NCBI RefSeq assembly: GCF_003318275.1
Contig: NZ_QOCH01000015.1
Span: forward strand, 726,516 to 790,515
Direction: 5' to 3'
Length of the DNA stretch: 64,000 nucleotides
Source: Marinobacter sp. F3R11
Lineage (GTDB): Bacteria; Pseudomonadota; Gammaproteobacteria; Pseudomonadales; Oleiphilaceae
The translations under genes were made by a program, and so were the position numbers. This document shows, piece by piece, positions 25,272 through 36,761 of this stretch. Positions within the stretch are counted from its first letter, which is position 1. Each line of letters opens with the position of its first letter. The notes under the pieces are model-generated. The model had not been told where the DNA came from. It made no database searches and saw nothing but the letters and a program-made list of their open reading frames with translations.

Positions 25272-28200
25272 TCAGGCTGGAGCGTTTTCCGGTTCCGCAA
25301 CCCGGGCCTTGATCAGCTGGGTGCACACAGCCGGAATTACCAGCAAGGTCAGCACTGTGGACGCCAGCAGCCCTGAGATTATCGCCCAGGCCATAGGAGG
25401 CCAGAGTGTAGAGCTTGAGAACGCCAACGGCAGCAGGCCAGCTACAGTTGTTGCGGTGGTCAGCAGGATTGGGCGGGTTCGCTGCACAACCGCTTTGCGC
25501 ATGGCTTCGTGAATGCCCTCACCGAGCTCTAATTCTCTGTCCATCACATCGAGCAGCACTATGGCGTTGTTCACCACAATGCCTACCAGTGCGATTACTC
25601 CCAGCAACGACTGGAACCCGAAAGGTGAACCCGAAAGCACCAGCCCCGGAAAAATACCAACCGTCGCCAATGGAACTGTCAGCAGGATGATGCCAACACG
25701 CCGGAACGAGTTGAACTGCAGCAGCAGGAAAAAGAGAAGCAAAAGCACACCAATGGGTGCAGCGGTTAACAGAGCACCATTGGCATCACCGGAACCCTCC
25801 GCATCGCCACCCATTTCCAGGCGGGTACCCTCTGGCAGAGGATTCTCGACCAGGGCGTTTTTCAGGCCATCCAACGCCTGACTGAAGCTATAACCCGTAA
25901 GCAGATTCGCAGTAACGGTATTAAGACGGGTTCCGTTACGCAGATAGCGCGCCGCCGGCTCCCAGGTCGTTTCCACGCTGGCCACAGCAGAAAGAGGAAT
26001 CGCCTCACCGCCATCATTATAGATATTTACTGAGAGGAGACGCTCCAGGGGCAATGATGTTCCTTCCTGGGAGCGCAGCACCATCGGTATCGGATCTTTT
26101 TCCTGGCGATAACGCTCAGCGACCACACCAAAACTCTGGCCATAGAGGCTCTGCGCCACATCAGCACGGGTTAATCCATATCTTGCAGCGGTAGCATCAT
26201 CTACGTTGATCGCAATACTGGGCACCCCGATATCCAGATCGTGACGAACATCCACGGTACCCTCAACCTGACGCAGCGCGACAAAAAGCTGCTCCACCGC
26301 CCGGGTACGAACCTGATCATCTGCGTGATACACACGTACTTCTACCGGGGCAATCCTCGGCGGCCCCTGCCCGAGAACCCCAACACTTATATCCAGCTCC
26401 GGCATCTGCTCATTCACGTGGGCACGAATCCAGCGGATCATATCTGTTGTGTGCTCAAGCGTTGGCGTGGTCACCACCAGCCGGCCGCGATTCGGCGCCT
26501 GCGGTGCACGCTGGAGATTGTAATAGAAAGTAGGGCCGGTAAATCCAACGAAGCGGTGAATCTCAAGTGCATCAGCACGGGTTCGTATCGCCCGTTCCAG
26601 ATTCGCCGCAGCTTCGGCTGTACGCACCTGATCCGTGCCTTCCGGCATAAAGATTTCCACAACAACCCGTGGCCTGTCGGCATCAGGAAAGAACTGCTGT
26701 GCCATAAAGGGCGTCATCGCCAGGCTGATGACAACCAGCAAAGCTCCAGCCGCAATCAGGCGGCGCGGATGACGGTATACCAGACCGCCCAGAAACCGCG
26801 CCAGTCCGATCAACCGGTCAGCCTCGGCATTACGACGGGGTTTCAGGAACCGTGCCGCCAGCAGAGGAACCACCGAGATTGCAAGCAGATAACTGACAGA
26901 CAGGGTGAGCATGATCATCACCGGCACACCCCGGGTGAAATCAGCGGCGCCCCCTTTAGCAAGCAGCATGGGAGCAAAGGCCGCAAGCGTCGTGCCGGTG
27001 GATGCGCCCAGTGGCCCGGCAAGTTCGCTGACGGCCTTGCGCAAGGCGTCCATACGACGCATACCTTCATCCAGATGGCCCTGAATGTTTTCAACAATCA
27101 CGATAGCGTTGTCAATCAGAATGCCCAGAGAGATCACCATGCCGATCACTGCTATCTGGTGAAGAACACCGCCGCCGAGATCGTAAAGCCCGATGCTGAT
27201 CAGTGCCACCATTGGCAGAATTGACGCAACCAGCAGGCCCATCCGGATACCCATACCGGTAAATACTACCGCCACGATAATCAGAACAGAGAGCACCAGG
27301 CTCCAGGCAAGGTTATCCAGCCGCTCTGAAACTTTATCCGGCTGGAAAAACATCTCACGAATTTCATAGGGCTCAAAGTCTGGCTGTATCTGTGCGATCC
27401 GCTCCCGCACGCGCTTACCAAAGCGAATGGCGTCGGTCGTACCCTCTTCCATAATCAGCGAGAGCAATACAACCCGTTCCCCATCAAACCAGGTTTCTGG
27501 CTGGCGTGGCTCGACCGGGCCACGCCATACGTCTGCGGCCGCCGCCAGCGGCACCTGGGAGCCATCAGGGAGCTCAATAGGCGTCGCGCGAATGGCGTCA
27601 ATGTCAGCAAATTCTGTATTGGGAAGTACCGATAACCGGCGTCCGTCAACTACCACAAACCCACCGGGAGTGGTCTGGTTGCGCTGGGCCAGGGTTTCCA
27701 GAATCCGCGCCGGCGAGATACCCAGCCGGTAAAGTGCGGCATCGTCCAGAGCCAGAGTAATCTGTTCATCAGCGTCCCCTTCCAGCTCAATGCGGGACAC
27801 ACCGGAAATATCCGAGAGGTTCTGTTTGAGGCGTTCGGCCACTTCCGACAGTTCACTCACCGACGGTGCCCCACTGATTGCCAGCACAATAGCAGGGTTA
27901 TCGATCAGCCGGTCATCCAGAACCATAGGACCAACGTCGTCAGGAAAATCCTGTTGCGCGCGCTCCATCGCCTGGCGAATTCGGTCCCAGGCCGGATCTG
28001 TATCATAAATGTTGTCTTTGAGGCGCAGCCTGACCAATGCCACACCGGTACGGGCAGTGCCCTGGGAAAAGTCCACCTCTTCCACCTGGCGTAGCTCGTC
28101 AGTCAGAGGCCGGAGCACCAACCGCTCTACGGCATCAGCACTTGCACCCGGATAGTTCACGCTGATCAAACCGGCCCTGTAGGGAAACGAGGGGTCTTCC

Positions 28201-28298
28201 TGGCGCGGCATGGTACTGTATGCGGCAACCCCCAACAGACAAAGCATGGTAACCACCATGCCCAGTAAACGCTGATAGTTGAGCAGCCGGCGCGTCAT
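25272..28298 (-). CDS. RND efflux transporter permease (HAE1-like)
   Basis: A 1008-residue inner-membrane protein with the RND plan: one helix, large periplasmic domain, a helix block near residues 330-530, a second periplasmic domain and a final helix block. Motifs include MVISLGILIDNAIVIVENI in the fourth helix region. Drug pumps usually have two adjacent aspartates there (AcrB D407-D408), but here the pair is D396-N397, so proton relay must differ or the protein belongs to a divergent subgroup. It follows the adaptor gene with a TAATG overlap. No outer-membrane channel gene is adjacent. Substrate cannot be assigned. Confidence 0.92.
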   Translation of the reverse strand: MTRRLLNYQRLLGMVVTMLCLLGVAAYSTMPRQEDPSFPYRAGLISVNYPGASADAVERLVLRPLTDELRQVEEVDFSQGTARTGVALVRLRLKDNIYDTDPAWDRIRQAMERAQQDFPDDVGPMVLDDRLIDNPAIVLAISGAPSVSELSEVAERLKQNLSDISGVSRIELEGDADEQITLALDDAALYRLGISPARILETLAQRNQTTPGGFVVVDGRRLSVLPNTEFADIDAIRATPIELPDGSQVPLAAAADVWRGPVEPRQPETWFDGERVVLLSLIMEEGTTDAIRFGKRVRERIAQIQPDFEPYEIREMFFQPDKVSERLDNLAWSLVLSVLIIVAVVFTGMGIRMGLLVASILPMVALISIGLYDLGGGVLHQIAVIGMVISLGILIDNAIVIVENIQGHLDEGMRRMDALRKAVSELAGPLGASTGTTLAAFAPMLLAKGGAADFTRGVPVMIMLTLSVSYLLAISVVPLLAARFLKPRRNAEADRLIGLARFLGGLVYRHPRRLIAAGALLVVISLAMTPFMAQQFFPDADRPRVVVEIFMPEGTDQVRTAEAAANLERAIRTRADALEIHRFVGFTGPTFYYNLQRAPQAPNRGRLVVTTPTLEHTTDMIRWIRAHVNEQMPELDISVGVLGQGPPRIAPVEVRVYHADDQVRTRAVEQLFVALRQVEGTVDVRHDLDIGVPSIAINVDDATAARYGLTRADVAQSLYGQSFGVVAERYRQEKDPIPMVLRSQEGTSLPLERLLSVNIYNDGGEAIPLSAVASVETTWEPAARYLRNGTRLNTVTANLLTGYSFSQALDGLKNALVENPLPEGTRLEMGGDAEGSGDANGALLTAAPIGVLLLLFFLLLQFNSFRRVGIILLTVPLATVGIFPGLVLSGSPFGFQSLLGVIALVGIVVNNAIVLLDVMDRELELGEGIHEAMRKAVVQRTRPILLTTATTVAGLLPLAFSSSTLWPPMAWAIISGLLASTVLTLLVIPAVCTQLIKARVAEPENAPA

Positions 28299-29377
28299 TA
28301 ACGCACCTCCACGGCATCACCGTCTGCCAGCCGGGTTATCCCGGAATAAACTACCTGGTCGCCTGGCTCCAGCTCGCCTGTGCGTACGACAACACGCTCG
28401 CCCACCACACGTTCAACTTCTATCGGCACTCGCCGGGCTATGCCGTCGCGTACCCGGAATACCGTCATGCCCCCGGCTCCACGGATGACCGACAACAGTG
28501 GAACCGTGATGGCTGAATCCCTGAGCGGCGTAATGCCAACTTCAACCGGCTCGCCGACATCAAGGGTGCCCGTAGGCAGACTGACCAGAACCGGATGCAG
28601 CTCTCCACGGACCGAACCGGCCTGGGCAATTTCGACAACGGAGCCCGTCACCGGAGCCCCATTGCGATCGCGAACAGACCACACGGGCAGGTTCTGATCG
28701 AGGGCTACATGAGCCAGAAGATAAGCCGGCACCCGCACCTCGACTTCCTTACCCACGGGGGAAGACAAACGCATAACCGGCTGACCAGCAGCCACAAATT
28801 CATCCTTTTCTACCAGCAGTGCTTCAACTCGCCCGGAAAATGGCGCGTGCAATGTGCTTTCTTGCAGCAGCTGTGTGGCCTCGGAGAGTGATGCCCGGGC
28901 CGTGGCAACGCTGGCTTCAAGGGAATCGCGGCGGGCCGCCAGCTGTTCCAGGCTCTGTTCTGATACCACTCCACGCTCATGCAAGCGGCTGGAGCGGTCC
29001 CATTCCCGTTTGGCCTGCTCGTATCCGGTTATCAGTTCGTCCAGTTTCGCCTTGGCTGAATCCCGCGCTGGTTCCAGTGCCGGGTTGTATACACGGGCAA
29101 GCACATCTCCGGCTGCAACAGTCTGGCCCAGCTCAACCGCACGCTCTTTCAGAGTGCCACTGACCTGGAATGTCAGCGTCGCTCTCTGGGTAGACCGAAC
29201 AACACCGGAAAAGCGCAGGGTTATTTCCTGAGCCTGCCCCCCGGTAACTTCGGCAACGCGCACTGACACCCCATGCCCGGCTGATGCCACCGGCGCGTCC
29301 CCGGCCTTGCAACCAGAAAGAAAAAGGCCGGAGACAGCGAAAAAAATCACGGCAACAGGGATACGGAATGAGGTCAT
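28298..29377 (-). CDS. RND efflux periplasmic adaptor lipoprotein
   Basis: A 359-residue membrane fusion protein. The N-terminus MTSFRIPVAVIFF...LFLSGC is a lipoprotein signal with the acylated cysteine in LSGC. A barrel-sandwich hybrid (VELGQTVAAGDVLARVYNP), a helical hairpin of about residues 85-150 and a second lipoyl half (LHAPFSGRVEALLVEKDE) follow. It links the RND pump to an outer-membrane channel. ATG 29377, preceded by AAAGGAC, is preferred to an in-frame start 31 codons upstream that would spoil the signal. Regulated by the divergent TetR gene through the operator at 29448-29476 (inferred). Confidence 0.92.
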   Translation of the reverse strand: MTSFRIPVAVIFFAVSGLFLSGCKAGDAPVASAGHGVSVRVAEVTGGQAQEITLRFSGVVRSTQRATLTFQVSGTLKERAVELGQTVAAGDVLARVYNPALEPARDSAKAKLDELITGYEQAKREWDRSSRLHERGVVSEQSLEQLAARRDSLEASVATARASLSEATQLLQESTLHAPFSGRVEALLVEKDEFVAAGQPVMRLSSPVGKEVEVRVPAYLLAHVALDQNLPVWSVRDRNGAPVTGSVVEIAQAGSVRGELHPVLVSLPTGTLDVGEPVEVGITPLRDSAITVPLLSVIRGAGGMTVFRVRDGIARRVPIEVERVVGERVVVRTGELEPGDQVVYSGITRLADGDAVEVR

Positions 29378-29447
29378 AGAGTGTCCTTTCATCCATGCTT
29401 GTGTTTTGTTGATACCGCATCCTGCGGAAATCCGGTTTATTGGTTGC

Positions 29448-29476
29448 GACATAATGTCATTCTTTGACATTATGTC
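29448..29476. promoter_or_regulatory. Predicted TetR operator
   Basis: GACATAATGTC at 29448-29458 and GACATTATGTC at 29466-29476 are exact inverted complements with a seven-base spacer, and each half is itself nearly palindromic. The site lies between the divergent adaptor and TetR genes, 35 bases before the TetR start. Its two-box layout suits binding of two dimers. Confidence 0.85.
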
Positions 29477-29510
29477 AATATAGTACAGAAACTCCTGAAG
29501 AGAACACCAG

Positions 29511-30149
29511 ATGACTGAAGCACTGAAAACACGCCGCGAACGGGAAAAACAGGCCCGCTACGACGCCATTCTGGACGCTGCCGAGCGAGTCTTCTCGGAA
29601 AAGGGTTATGAACGCACCTCCATGGACGATATTGCACGCAATGCCAGCCTGAGCCGGGCGCTTCTGTATGTCTATTTCAAGGATAAGGCTGCTATCCAGC
29701 GTGGCATCATGCTGCGAGCTGGCCATAGCCTGTGTGAGCGTTTCCGGGCAGCCAGGAAAACTGCCGGCACCGGGCTGGCACAAATAAGGGCGATGGGAGA
29801 ATCCTACTACCGCTTTTATGCAGAGGAGCCGGACTACTTCTCGGCGCTGACCAAAGCCTCAACCGCCATGGCAGAGGCGGACGAGGCCCAGGCAATGGAA
29901 ATGCTGTGTTCTAAATCAGAACTTATGAAGCTGATGACGGATGCCATCAAACTGGGGCTTGAAGACGGAACCATGAGCCGGCAGCGCATAATAAACCCGG
30001 AGCAAACCGCTCTTTACCTGCGCGGAGCACTGCATGGAACCATCCTGCTATGCCAGTCGGAAACAAGCGAGAGCCAGAGCGATTTTCCCGCCGAGAGTCT
30101 TATCCGCCACACCATGGATATGCTGAGCTCATCTCTCGCTGCCTCCTGA
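29511..30149 (+). CDS. TetR-family regulator of the RND locus
   Basis: A 212-residue regulator. The N-terminal helix-turn-helix has the TetR pattern: ILDAAERVFSEKGYERTSMD, then ARNASLSRALLYVYFKDKAA. The C-terminal ligand domain is not assignable. It is transcribed away from the efflux genes with a strong palindrome between, so it is most likely their local repressor. It is convergent with astB, with 16 bases between coding ends. Confidence 0.92.
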   Translation: MTEALKTRREREKQARYDAILDAAERVFSEKGYERTSMDDIARNASLSRALLYVYFKDKAAIQRGIMLRAGHSLCERFRAARKTAGTGLAQIRAMGESYYRFYAEEPDYFSALTKASTAMAEADEAQAMEMLCSKSELMKLMTDAIKLGLEDGTMSRQRIINPEQTALYLRGALHGTILLCQSETSESQSDFPAESLIRHTMDMLSSSLAAS

Positions 30150-30165
30150 GAGACTTCAGGAACGC

Positions 30166-31506
30166 CTATAGCTGGAAGTCATAGACAGAACCCAATCCAA
30201 GAATACCGGTCAGTTCATCCAGCGCTTTGCGCACTTCATCCAGCAACATCGGATCGGCCAGATCTTCCTGCGTCAGCTCATCGCGGTAATGGGTTTCAAC
30301 CCAGAGAGTCAGGCGCTCATACAGTTCGTCGGTAAGAATAACGCCGCGATGCATGGCCTGCAGTTCATCATCATTCAGAACAACACGTAAACGCAGGCAT
30401 GCGGGGCCACCACCATTACGCATGGACTGTTTCACATCAAACACTTCCACCGCCGTAATCGGCCCGTTCGCAGCAAGCAACTTATCAAGATACCGGCTGA
30501 CAGACTCCACCTCCCTGCACTCGCCTGGCACTGCCAGCAACATTCCATCAGGCGTATTCAGCAACTGACTGTTGAACAGGTACGAAGCCACTGCGTCCTC
30601 AAGCGGCACCTCTGCGGTACTTACACGAACAGCCTCAAGCTCAGCTCCTGTCAGGCGTGCACGGATATCTGACAGCACCTTCTCTTCATTCAGAAAAGCC
30701 ATGTCGTGATAGAACAGAGTGTTGCCATTACCCACTGCAATGACGTCGTTATGAAACACGCCCGCATCAATGGCTACCGGGTTCTGCTGGGCAAACACCC
30801 GGTTCGCGTCTTTCAGCCCATGCAGGCGAGCGACGGCCTGAGAGGCTTCGAGGGTCTGCCGGGCCGGGTATTTTTGCGGAGCCGGAGCCTGTTCATTAAA
30901 GGCCGCCTGGCCATACACGAACAGCTCCACCCCTGGCTCACCGTAACGCCCGCAAAGCCGGGTATGGTTAGCCGCACCCTCGTCGCCAAAATGGCTGACC
31001 GAAGGCAGTGCCGGGTGATGAGCAAAATAACCATCATCCGCAAAGATCGACTTAAGCGTTCGTCCGGTCACGCCATGCTCAATGGAGCGGTGGAACTTGG
31101 CGCTCAGGTTGGCAGGGGTGAAATGTACCCTGTGGTCTGAAGTATCAGCACTGGGCGAAACGGTTGCAGCATTCGCCGTCCACATTGCCGACGCAGAGGA
31201 TACGGCAGCCAGAATAGCCGGGCTGGATTCAGCTGTCTGTTCCAGAATCTGTGCATCTGTACCCCGGAACCCCAACGCCTTGAGCGAAGGGACATGAGGG
31301 CGCTCATGGGGCGGCAGGACACCCTGAACATAACCCCGGTCGGCCAGGCGCTTCATTTTTGCCAATCCCTGCAGCGCCGCTTCCCTGGGGTTGGACACCG
31401 CATTCACATTGGATTTTGACGCCACATTGCCCCAGGACAGACCTGCATAATTGTGGGTGGGGCCAACCAGCCCATCAAAATTTGCTTCTACCGCATGTCT
31501 TGTCAT
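30166..31506 (-). CDS. astB: N-succinylarginine dihydrolase
   Basis: A 446-residue cytoplasmic enzyme of the guanidine-modifying superfamily that converts succinylarginine to succinylornithine, releasing two ammonia and CO2. The N-terminal [20 protein letters not shown] and the C-terminal [15 protein letters not shown], which holds the nucleophile cysteine, are diagnostic. I set the start at ATG 31506 because [12 protein letters not shown] lines up with known AstB N-termini; ATG 31521 and TTG 31536 are alternatives. It follows astD by 19 bases as the last gene of the aru operon. Confidence 0.95.
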   Translation of the reverse strand: MTRHAVEANFDGLVGPTHNYAGLSWGNVASKSNVNAVSNPREAALQGLAKMKRLADRGYVQGVLPPHERPHVPSLKALGFRGTDAQILEQTAESSPAILAAVSSASAMWTANAATVSPSADTSDHRVHFTPANLSAKFHRSIEHGVTGRTLKSIFADDGYFAHHPALPSVSHFGDEGAANHTRLCGRYGEPGVELFVYGQAAFNEQAPAPQKYPARQTLEASQAVARLHGLKDANRVFAQQNPVAIDAGVFHNDVIAVGNGNTLFYHDMAFLNEEKVLSDIRARLTGAELEAVRVSTAEVPLEDAVASYLFNSQLLNTPDGMLLAVPGECREVESVSRYLDKLLAANGPITAVEVFDVKQSMRNGGGPACLRLRVVLNDDELQAMHRGVILTDELYERLTLWVETHYRDELTQEDLADPMLLDEVRKALDELTGILGLGSVYDFQL

Positions 31507-31525
31507 GGCTTCGGGTTCCATAATT

Positions 31526-33040
<1,515 letters not shown>

Positions 33041-34105
33041 TCAGCCTGTCGTCTTTACCGATGTTTTGACTCTGTCTTTCAGGGGAGCCAGCCGGACCAG
33101 ATCACCTGATTCAATCTGCAGGGCTTCTGCCACAGCCGGTGGCAGGGTGACTGTATCAGTGTGAACGCAACTGGCAGGCACAGTCGTTACACGGAAATTG
33201 CGGAACGAGCGATTGGACACCATCACCCGTTCTGCCGCCGGCACATCCAGGTTGACAGCCTTGCTGGTGATCATGGCGTATCGGTTGCTGCTGTCGCGTA
33301 TGGTGCGGATAGTACGCACGAAGGCTTCGACCACCGGGCCACCATCGAAGATGTCCACAAGACCGTTGAAGTTAAACCCTTCCGCCTGCAACATCTTCAG
33401 TGCAGGAGCCGTATTACCATGAACCTGGCCGATAACCGCGCGCGCCGAATCTGGCAACATGGGCAGATATATGGGGAATTTAGGCATAAGTTCCGCAATG
33501 AAAGCTTTATTGCCAAGCCCGGAAAGCATGTCAGCTTCCGTATACTTCATATCAAAAAACTTGCGACCCAGAGCATCCCACAAGGGGCTCAGCCCCTGCT
33601 CGTCAGATACCCCACGCATTTCCGCAAACACCTTCTCCGAGAAATACTTACGGAATTCATCCATGTACATAAAACGACAGCGAGAGAGCAGTAGCCCGTT
33701 TCCGCCTCCCTGATAGTCACTGGAGAGAAGCAGAGAGCATATCTCGCTGGTATCTGTCATATCGTTTGTAAGGTGCAGTGTCGGAGTGCGCACGTGAACG
33801 CCCAGCTCTTTGGACGCATTTACCGTCTCGCTGAGCCTGTAATTATAGAAAACCTCATCCAGGCCCACTCTCGCCTGTATACCGCTGATACCTACAAGCT
33901 TCCCGGCTTCCGTATCTTCCAGAGCAAACAGGTACAGGCCCGCTTCCGGAGCACAGCTCTGGTTAAAGGTTTCCCGGGCAAGGCTGATCTTGCGCTGCAA
34001 CAGGCCCTGGTCTGCAGGCAGTGTTGTCAGCCCTTTGCCCGCCTTCTGTGTCATCGCATAGAGATCGTCAAGGTCCGTTTCCTGAAGTGGGCGGATTATC
34101 AGCAT
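33041..34105 (-). CDS. aruG: Arginine/ornithine N-succinyltransferase, second subunit (AruG type)
   Basis: A 354-residue GNAT-like protein of the AstA family, with the start MLIIRPLQETDLDDLYAM and segments such as FIAELMPKFPIYLPMLPDSA and NGLVDIFDGGPVVEAF. It is one of two paralogous subunits; the other (aruF) precedes it and the two genes overlap by seven bases. In Pseudomonas the two chains form the heteromeric enzyme that succinylates arginine and ornithine using succinyl-CoA. Assignment of F or G rests on gene order. Confidence 0.9.
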   Translation of the reverse strand: MLIIRPLQETDLDDLYAMTQKAGKGLTTLPADQGLLQRKISLARETFNQSCAPEAGLYLFALEDTEAGKLVGISGIQARVGLDEVFYNYRLSETVNASKELGVHVRTPTLHLTNDMTDTSEICSLLLSSDYQGGGNGLLLSRCRFMYMDEFRKYFSEKVFAEMRGVSDEQGLSPLWDALGRKFFDMKYTEADMLSGLGNKAFIAELMPKFPIYLPMLPDSARAVIGQVHGNTAPALKMLQAEGFNFNGLVDIFDGGPVVEAFVRTIRTIRDSSNRYAMITSKAVNLDVPAAERVMVSNRSFRNFRVTTVPASCVHTDTVTLPPAVAEALQIESGDLVRLAPLKDRVKTSVKTTG

Positions 34106-35130
34106 GGCGCTATCCTCACTTCATCACCTGCCGTTTTACCCAGAGCTTCCCAGACACCAACTGGCACCTTGAGTGTACCTTCAAGCGTATTCGCAACCCT
34201 GGCCAGAGTGCAGCGGAACCCGGAACCTTCTCCCGCAGAAATCAGCCAGGTATCCCCGCATTCTTCGAAAGCACCATGAAGCGTTTTTGGCTGACTGGTA
34301 ACCAGTGTGCGCAAGGCATCCGTGCGCGCTTCAAGAACGGGCCCACCATCGAAAATATCCAGGTAGCAACCGGCCCGGAACCCTTCACGCTGCAGGAGTT
34401 CAAGGTTCGGTACAGTCTGTTCATGGGGCTGACCAAGTGCCGCCTGAGCTGCTTCTGAAAGCAGAGTTACATATATAGGGTTAGGGGGCATGAGTTCAGC
34501 GATAAAGGTTTTGCTGAGCAGGCCGGAATACTGATCGGCGGTTTCAAAATCCATATTGAAAAAATGACGCCCCAGACTGTCCCAGAAGGGAACGCTTCCA
34601 TCCGCAAGCTGAACACCCTGAATCTCGACCGCAATATTCGATGTAAACCAGTCACGGTGTCCGGCAATGAAAAGTATCCTGGCTCTGGATAGCAGCTCAA
34701 ACGCTTCAGTGTTGCGCAGTTCAGGTGTAATCGAGAATGAACAAAGCAAAGTCTGATCAGTCAGCGCATGGCTTGGGTAGAGGACATCAACCCGGCTGGA
34801 AATCCCAAGTTCGTGGGATGCATGGATCAGTGCATCACGGCGGTAGTTATAAAACGGCTGACTATTACCTGCCCGGGCATCAATACCTGCAGTGCCATGA
34901 ATCCTGCCCGTAGATGTGGATTGCAGTACAAACAAAAACCGCTTTGGCCGGCCATCCCCTGAGGTGATATTGCAGGCCAGAGAGGCTATGGAATGATCTA
35001 TTTTTTCCGCAAGAACATCACGCTGCCTGGGTAGCGTGGAGGAGAGGCGGGCCGTTTGGGAACCGGCCGCACCCGCAATCTCAAGTATCTGGTCCACATC
35101 ATCCGGCAATGCCGGGCGTACCAGCCACAT
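34099..35130 (-). CDS. aruF: Arginine/ornithine N-succinyltransferase, first subunit (AruF type)
   Basis: A 343-residue AstA-family protein, paralogous to the next gene product; both share the FIAELMPxxPIYxxxL and DIFDGGPVxEA patterns. AruF and AruG form the two-subunit succinyltransferase that starts the pathway, in place of the single AstA of enteric bacteria. The start ATG 35130 has AGGAG six bases upstream, and that sequence also contains the aruC stop codon TAG, so translation is tightly coupled. Confidence 0.9.
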   Translation of the reverse strand: MWLVRPALPDDVDQILEIAGAAGSQTARLSSTLPRQRDVLAEKIDHSIASLACNITSGDGRPKRFLFVLQSTSTGRIHGTAGIDARAGNSQPFYNYRRDALIHASHELGISSRVDVLYPSHALTDQTLLCSFSITPELRNTEAFELLSRARILFIAGHRDWFTSNIAVEIQGVQLADGSVPFWDSLGRHFFNMDFETADQYSGLLSKTFIAELMPPNPIYVTLLSEAAQAALGQPHEQTVPNLELLQREGFRAGCYLDIFDGGPVLEARTDALRTLVTSQPKTLHGAFEECGDTWLISAGEGSGFRCTLARVANTLEGTLKVPVGVWEALGKTAGDEVRIAPC

Positions 35131-35138
35131 AAAAACTC

Positions 35139-36353
35139 CTAGGCTGTGAGTTTCTTCACCGCCGCTTCAAAGCGTTCAAGCGCTTCATCAATATCTGTAT
35201 CCGGAATAATGAGAGAAGGCGCCAGCCTGATCACATTGGCACCGGCAATCAACACCATCACACCTTCATCCAGCCCTGCATTCAGGAAGTCCTTGGCCCT
35301 GCCCTGCCATGCCTCTGTCAGCACGCAGCCCAGCAGAAGCCCGGCCCCGCGAACCTCACTGAACACCCCGTAACGCTCTCCGATATCCATCATACCTTTA
35401 CGCAGGTGCTCAGAACGGGCTTTCACGCCTTTGAGTATTTCTGGCTGACTTACCGTATCCATCACCTTCTGAGCGACAGCGCAGGCAAGCGCATTGCCTC
35501 CGTAGGTGCTTCCGTGCGTTCCTACCTCAAGACTCGCTGCAACCTTTGCTGTAGTCAGCATGGCCGATACAGGGAAACCACCACCCAGCCCTTTGGCACT
35601 GGTGAGAATGTCAGGTACCACATCGTACATTTCATAAGCATAAAGATAACCTGTGCGACCCACACCAGACTGAACCTCATCAAATATCAGCAGCGCATCG
35701 TTGTCGTCGCATAGCTTGCGCAGCCCTTTCAGGAATTCCGGATCTGCCGGCACTACGCCACTTTCGCCCTGAATCGGCTCTACAACCACAGCACAGGTTT
35801 TCTCTTTCGAGATCAGTTTCCTGACCGATTCGAGATCATTGAAGTCTGCATGGTGAATACCCCCCGGAGCCGGCTCAAAACCTTCAAGGTATTTCGGCTG
35901 CCCGCCGACGGCTACGGTGAACAGAGTGCGACCATGGAACGCATTTTTAAAGGAAATAATCTCATGCTTTTCAGGGCCGGTATGCTCCCAGCTGTAACGG
36001 CGGGCCAGCTTGAAAGCCGCTTCATTAGCTTCACCTCCGGAGTTGGCAAAAAATATGCGCTCTGCAAACGTCAGGTCACACAGAGTTTTCGCCAGTCGCA
36101 AGGCCGGTTCGTTGGTCATCACATTGGAGAGGTGCCAGACTTTCTGCGACTGTTCCTGCAGCGCCCCGATCAGCCCGGGATGCGCATGTCCGAGACAATT
36201 CACAGCAATGCCACCCTGCAGATCTATGAACTCGCGGCCATCCTGATCCCATACCCGGGAACCCTCACCTCGCACCGGAACTATCGAACCAGGGGCGTAG
36301 TTGGGTACCATGACTTCATCAAACAGTTCGCGGCTGACAGGTTCTTTGTTCAT
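35139..36353 (-). CDS. aruC: Succinylornithine/acetylornithine aminotransferase
   Basis: A 404-residue class III PLP aminotransferase. The PLP lysine is in ILTSAKGLGGGFPVSAM and the cofactor aspartate in LLIFDEVQSGVGRTG. NSGGEANEAAFKLAR and the GTHGSTYGGN segment are typical of the ArgD/AstC/AruC group. Its place at the head of aruCFGDB indicates succinylornithine transamination, although family members also serve arginine biosynthesis as acetylornithine aminotransferase. The promoter should lie in the region 36354-36761. Confidence 0.94.
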   Translation of the reverse strand: MNKEPVSRELFDEVMVPNYAPGSIVPVRGEGSRVWDQDGREFIDLQGGIAVNCLGHAHPGLIGALQEQSQKVWHLSNVMTNEPALRLAKTLCDLTFAERIFFANSGGEANEAAFKLARRYSWEHTGPEKHEIISFKNAFHGRTLFTVAVGGQPKYLEGFEPAPGGIHHADFNDLESVRKLISKEKTCAVVVEPIQGESGVVPADPEFLKGLRKLCDDNDALLIFDEVQSGVGRTGYLYAYEMYDVVPDILTSAKGLGGGFPVSAMLTTAKVAASLEVGTHGSTYGGNALACAVAQKVMDTVSQPEILKGVKARSEHLRKGMMDIGERYGVFSEVRGAGLLLGCVLTEAWQGRAKDFLNAGLDEGVMVLIAGANVIRLAPSLIIPDTDIDEALERFEAAVKKLTA

Positions 36354-36761
36354 GGATCTCTCTCAGAAAAGCAGTTAAGCCTACAAAATAGTAGAGTTGC
36401 CGGCGTGGGCAAGTACGTAGGTATTCGGATCGATTGACTATAATACGTCACTCACGGCCCGAGCACATCTGCCTCGCCCGAGGCAGATGCAGATTTCGCG
36501 AACCCGGCCCACGAATCCACCGCAGTCAGTAGCCGCAAACGTGGAAAATGCGAATGTAATTTGCGCCCGGGCACCATTTTTGATGCGCCATGAACCGACG
36601 TTAATCCCCGAGAAAGCTCGCAGATACCTGTATCGAAACAGAAAGCTTTCCTAGACCTTTGTCTAAGCGTGATACAAATTTATTTGAATTGTCATGCAAT
36701 GGTAACTATCTTGTCCGTGGGTCCTACAAAAATAATTGTCTAATGTGTGGAGACAACAACA
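36354..36761. other. Divergent intergenic region, about 400 bases
   Basis: This lies between aruC and the porin gene and must hold both promoters. CATCTGCCTC at 36466-36475 and GAGGCAGATG at 36480-36489 form a perfect ten-base-pair hairpin with a GCCC loop and no T-run. A TATAAT hexamer occurs at 36439-36444 but lacks a convincing -35 partner on either strand. No coding region is recognised. An arginine-responsive ArgR site would be expected here but I could not identify one. Confidence 0.5.

Noticed and set aside
26241..27224. 327-residue open frame opposite the RND permease gene
   Set aside because: High Gln/His/Asn composition and lack of motifs mark it as a shadow of the conserved minus-strand gene.
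36439..36444. TATAAT as promoter -10 for the porin gene
   Set aside because: No acceptable -35 hexamer at 16-18 bases upstream on either strand.
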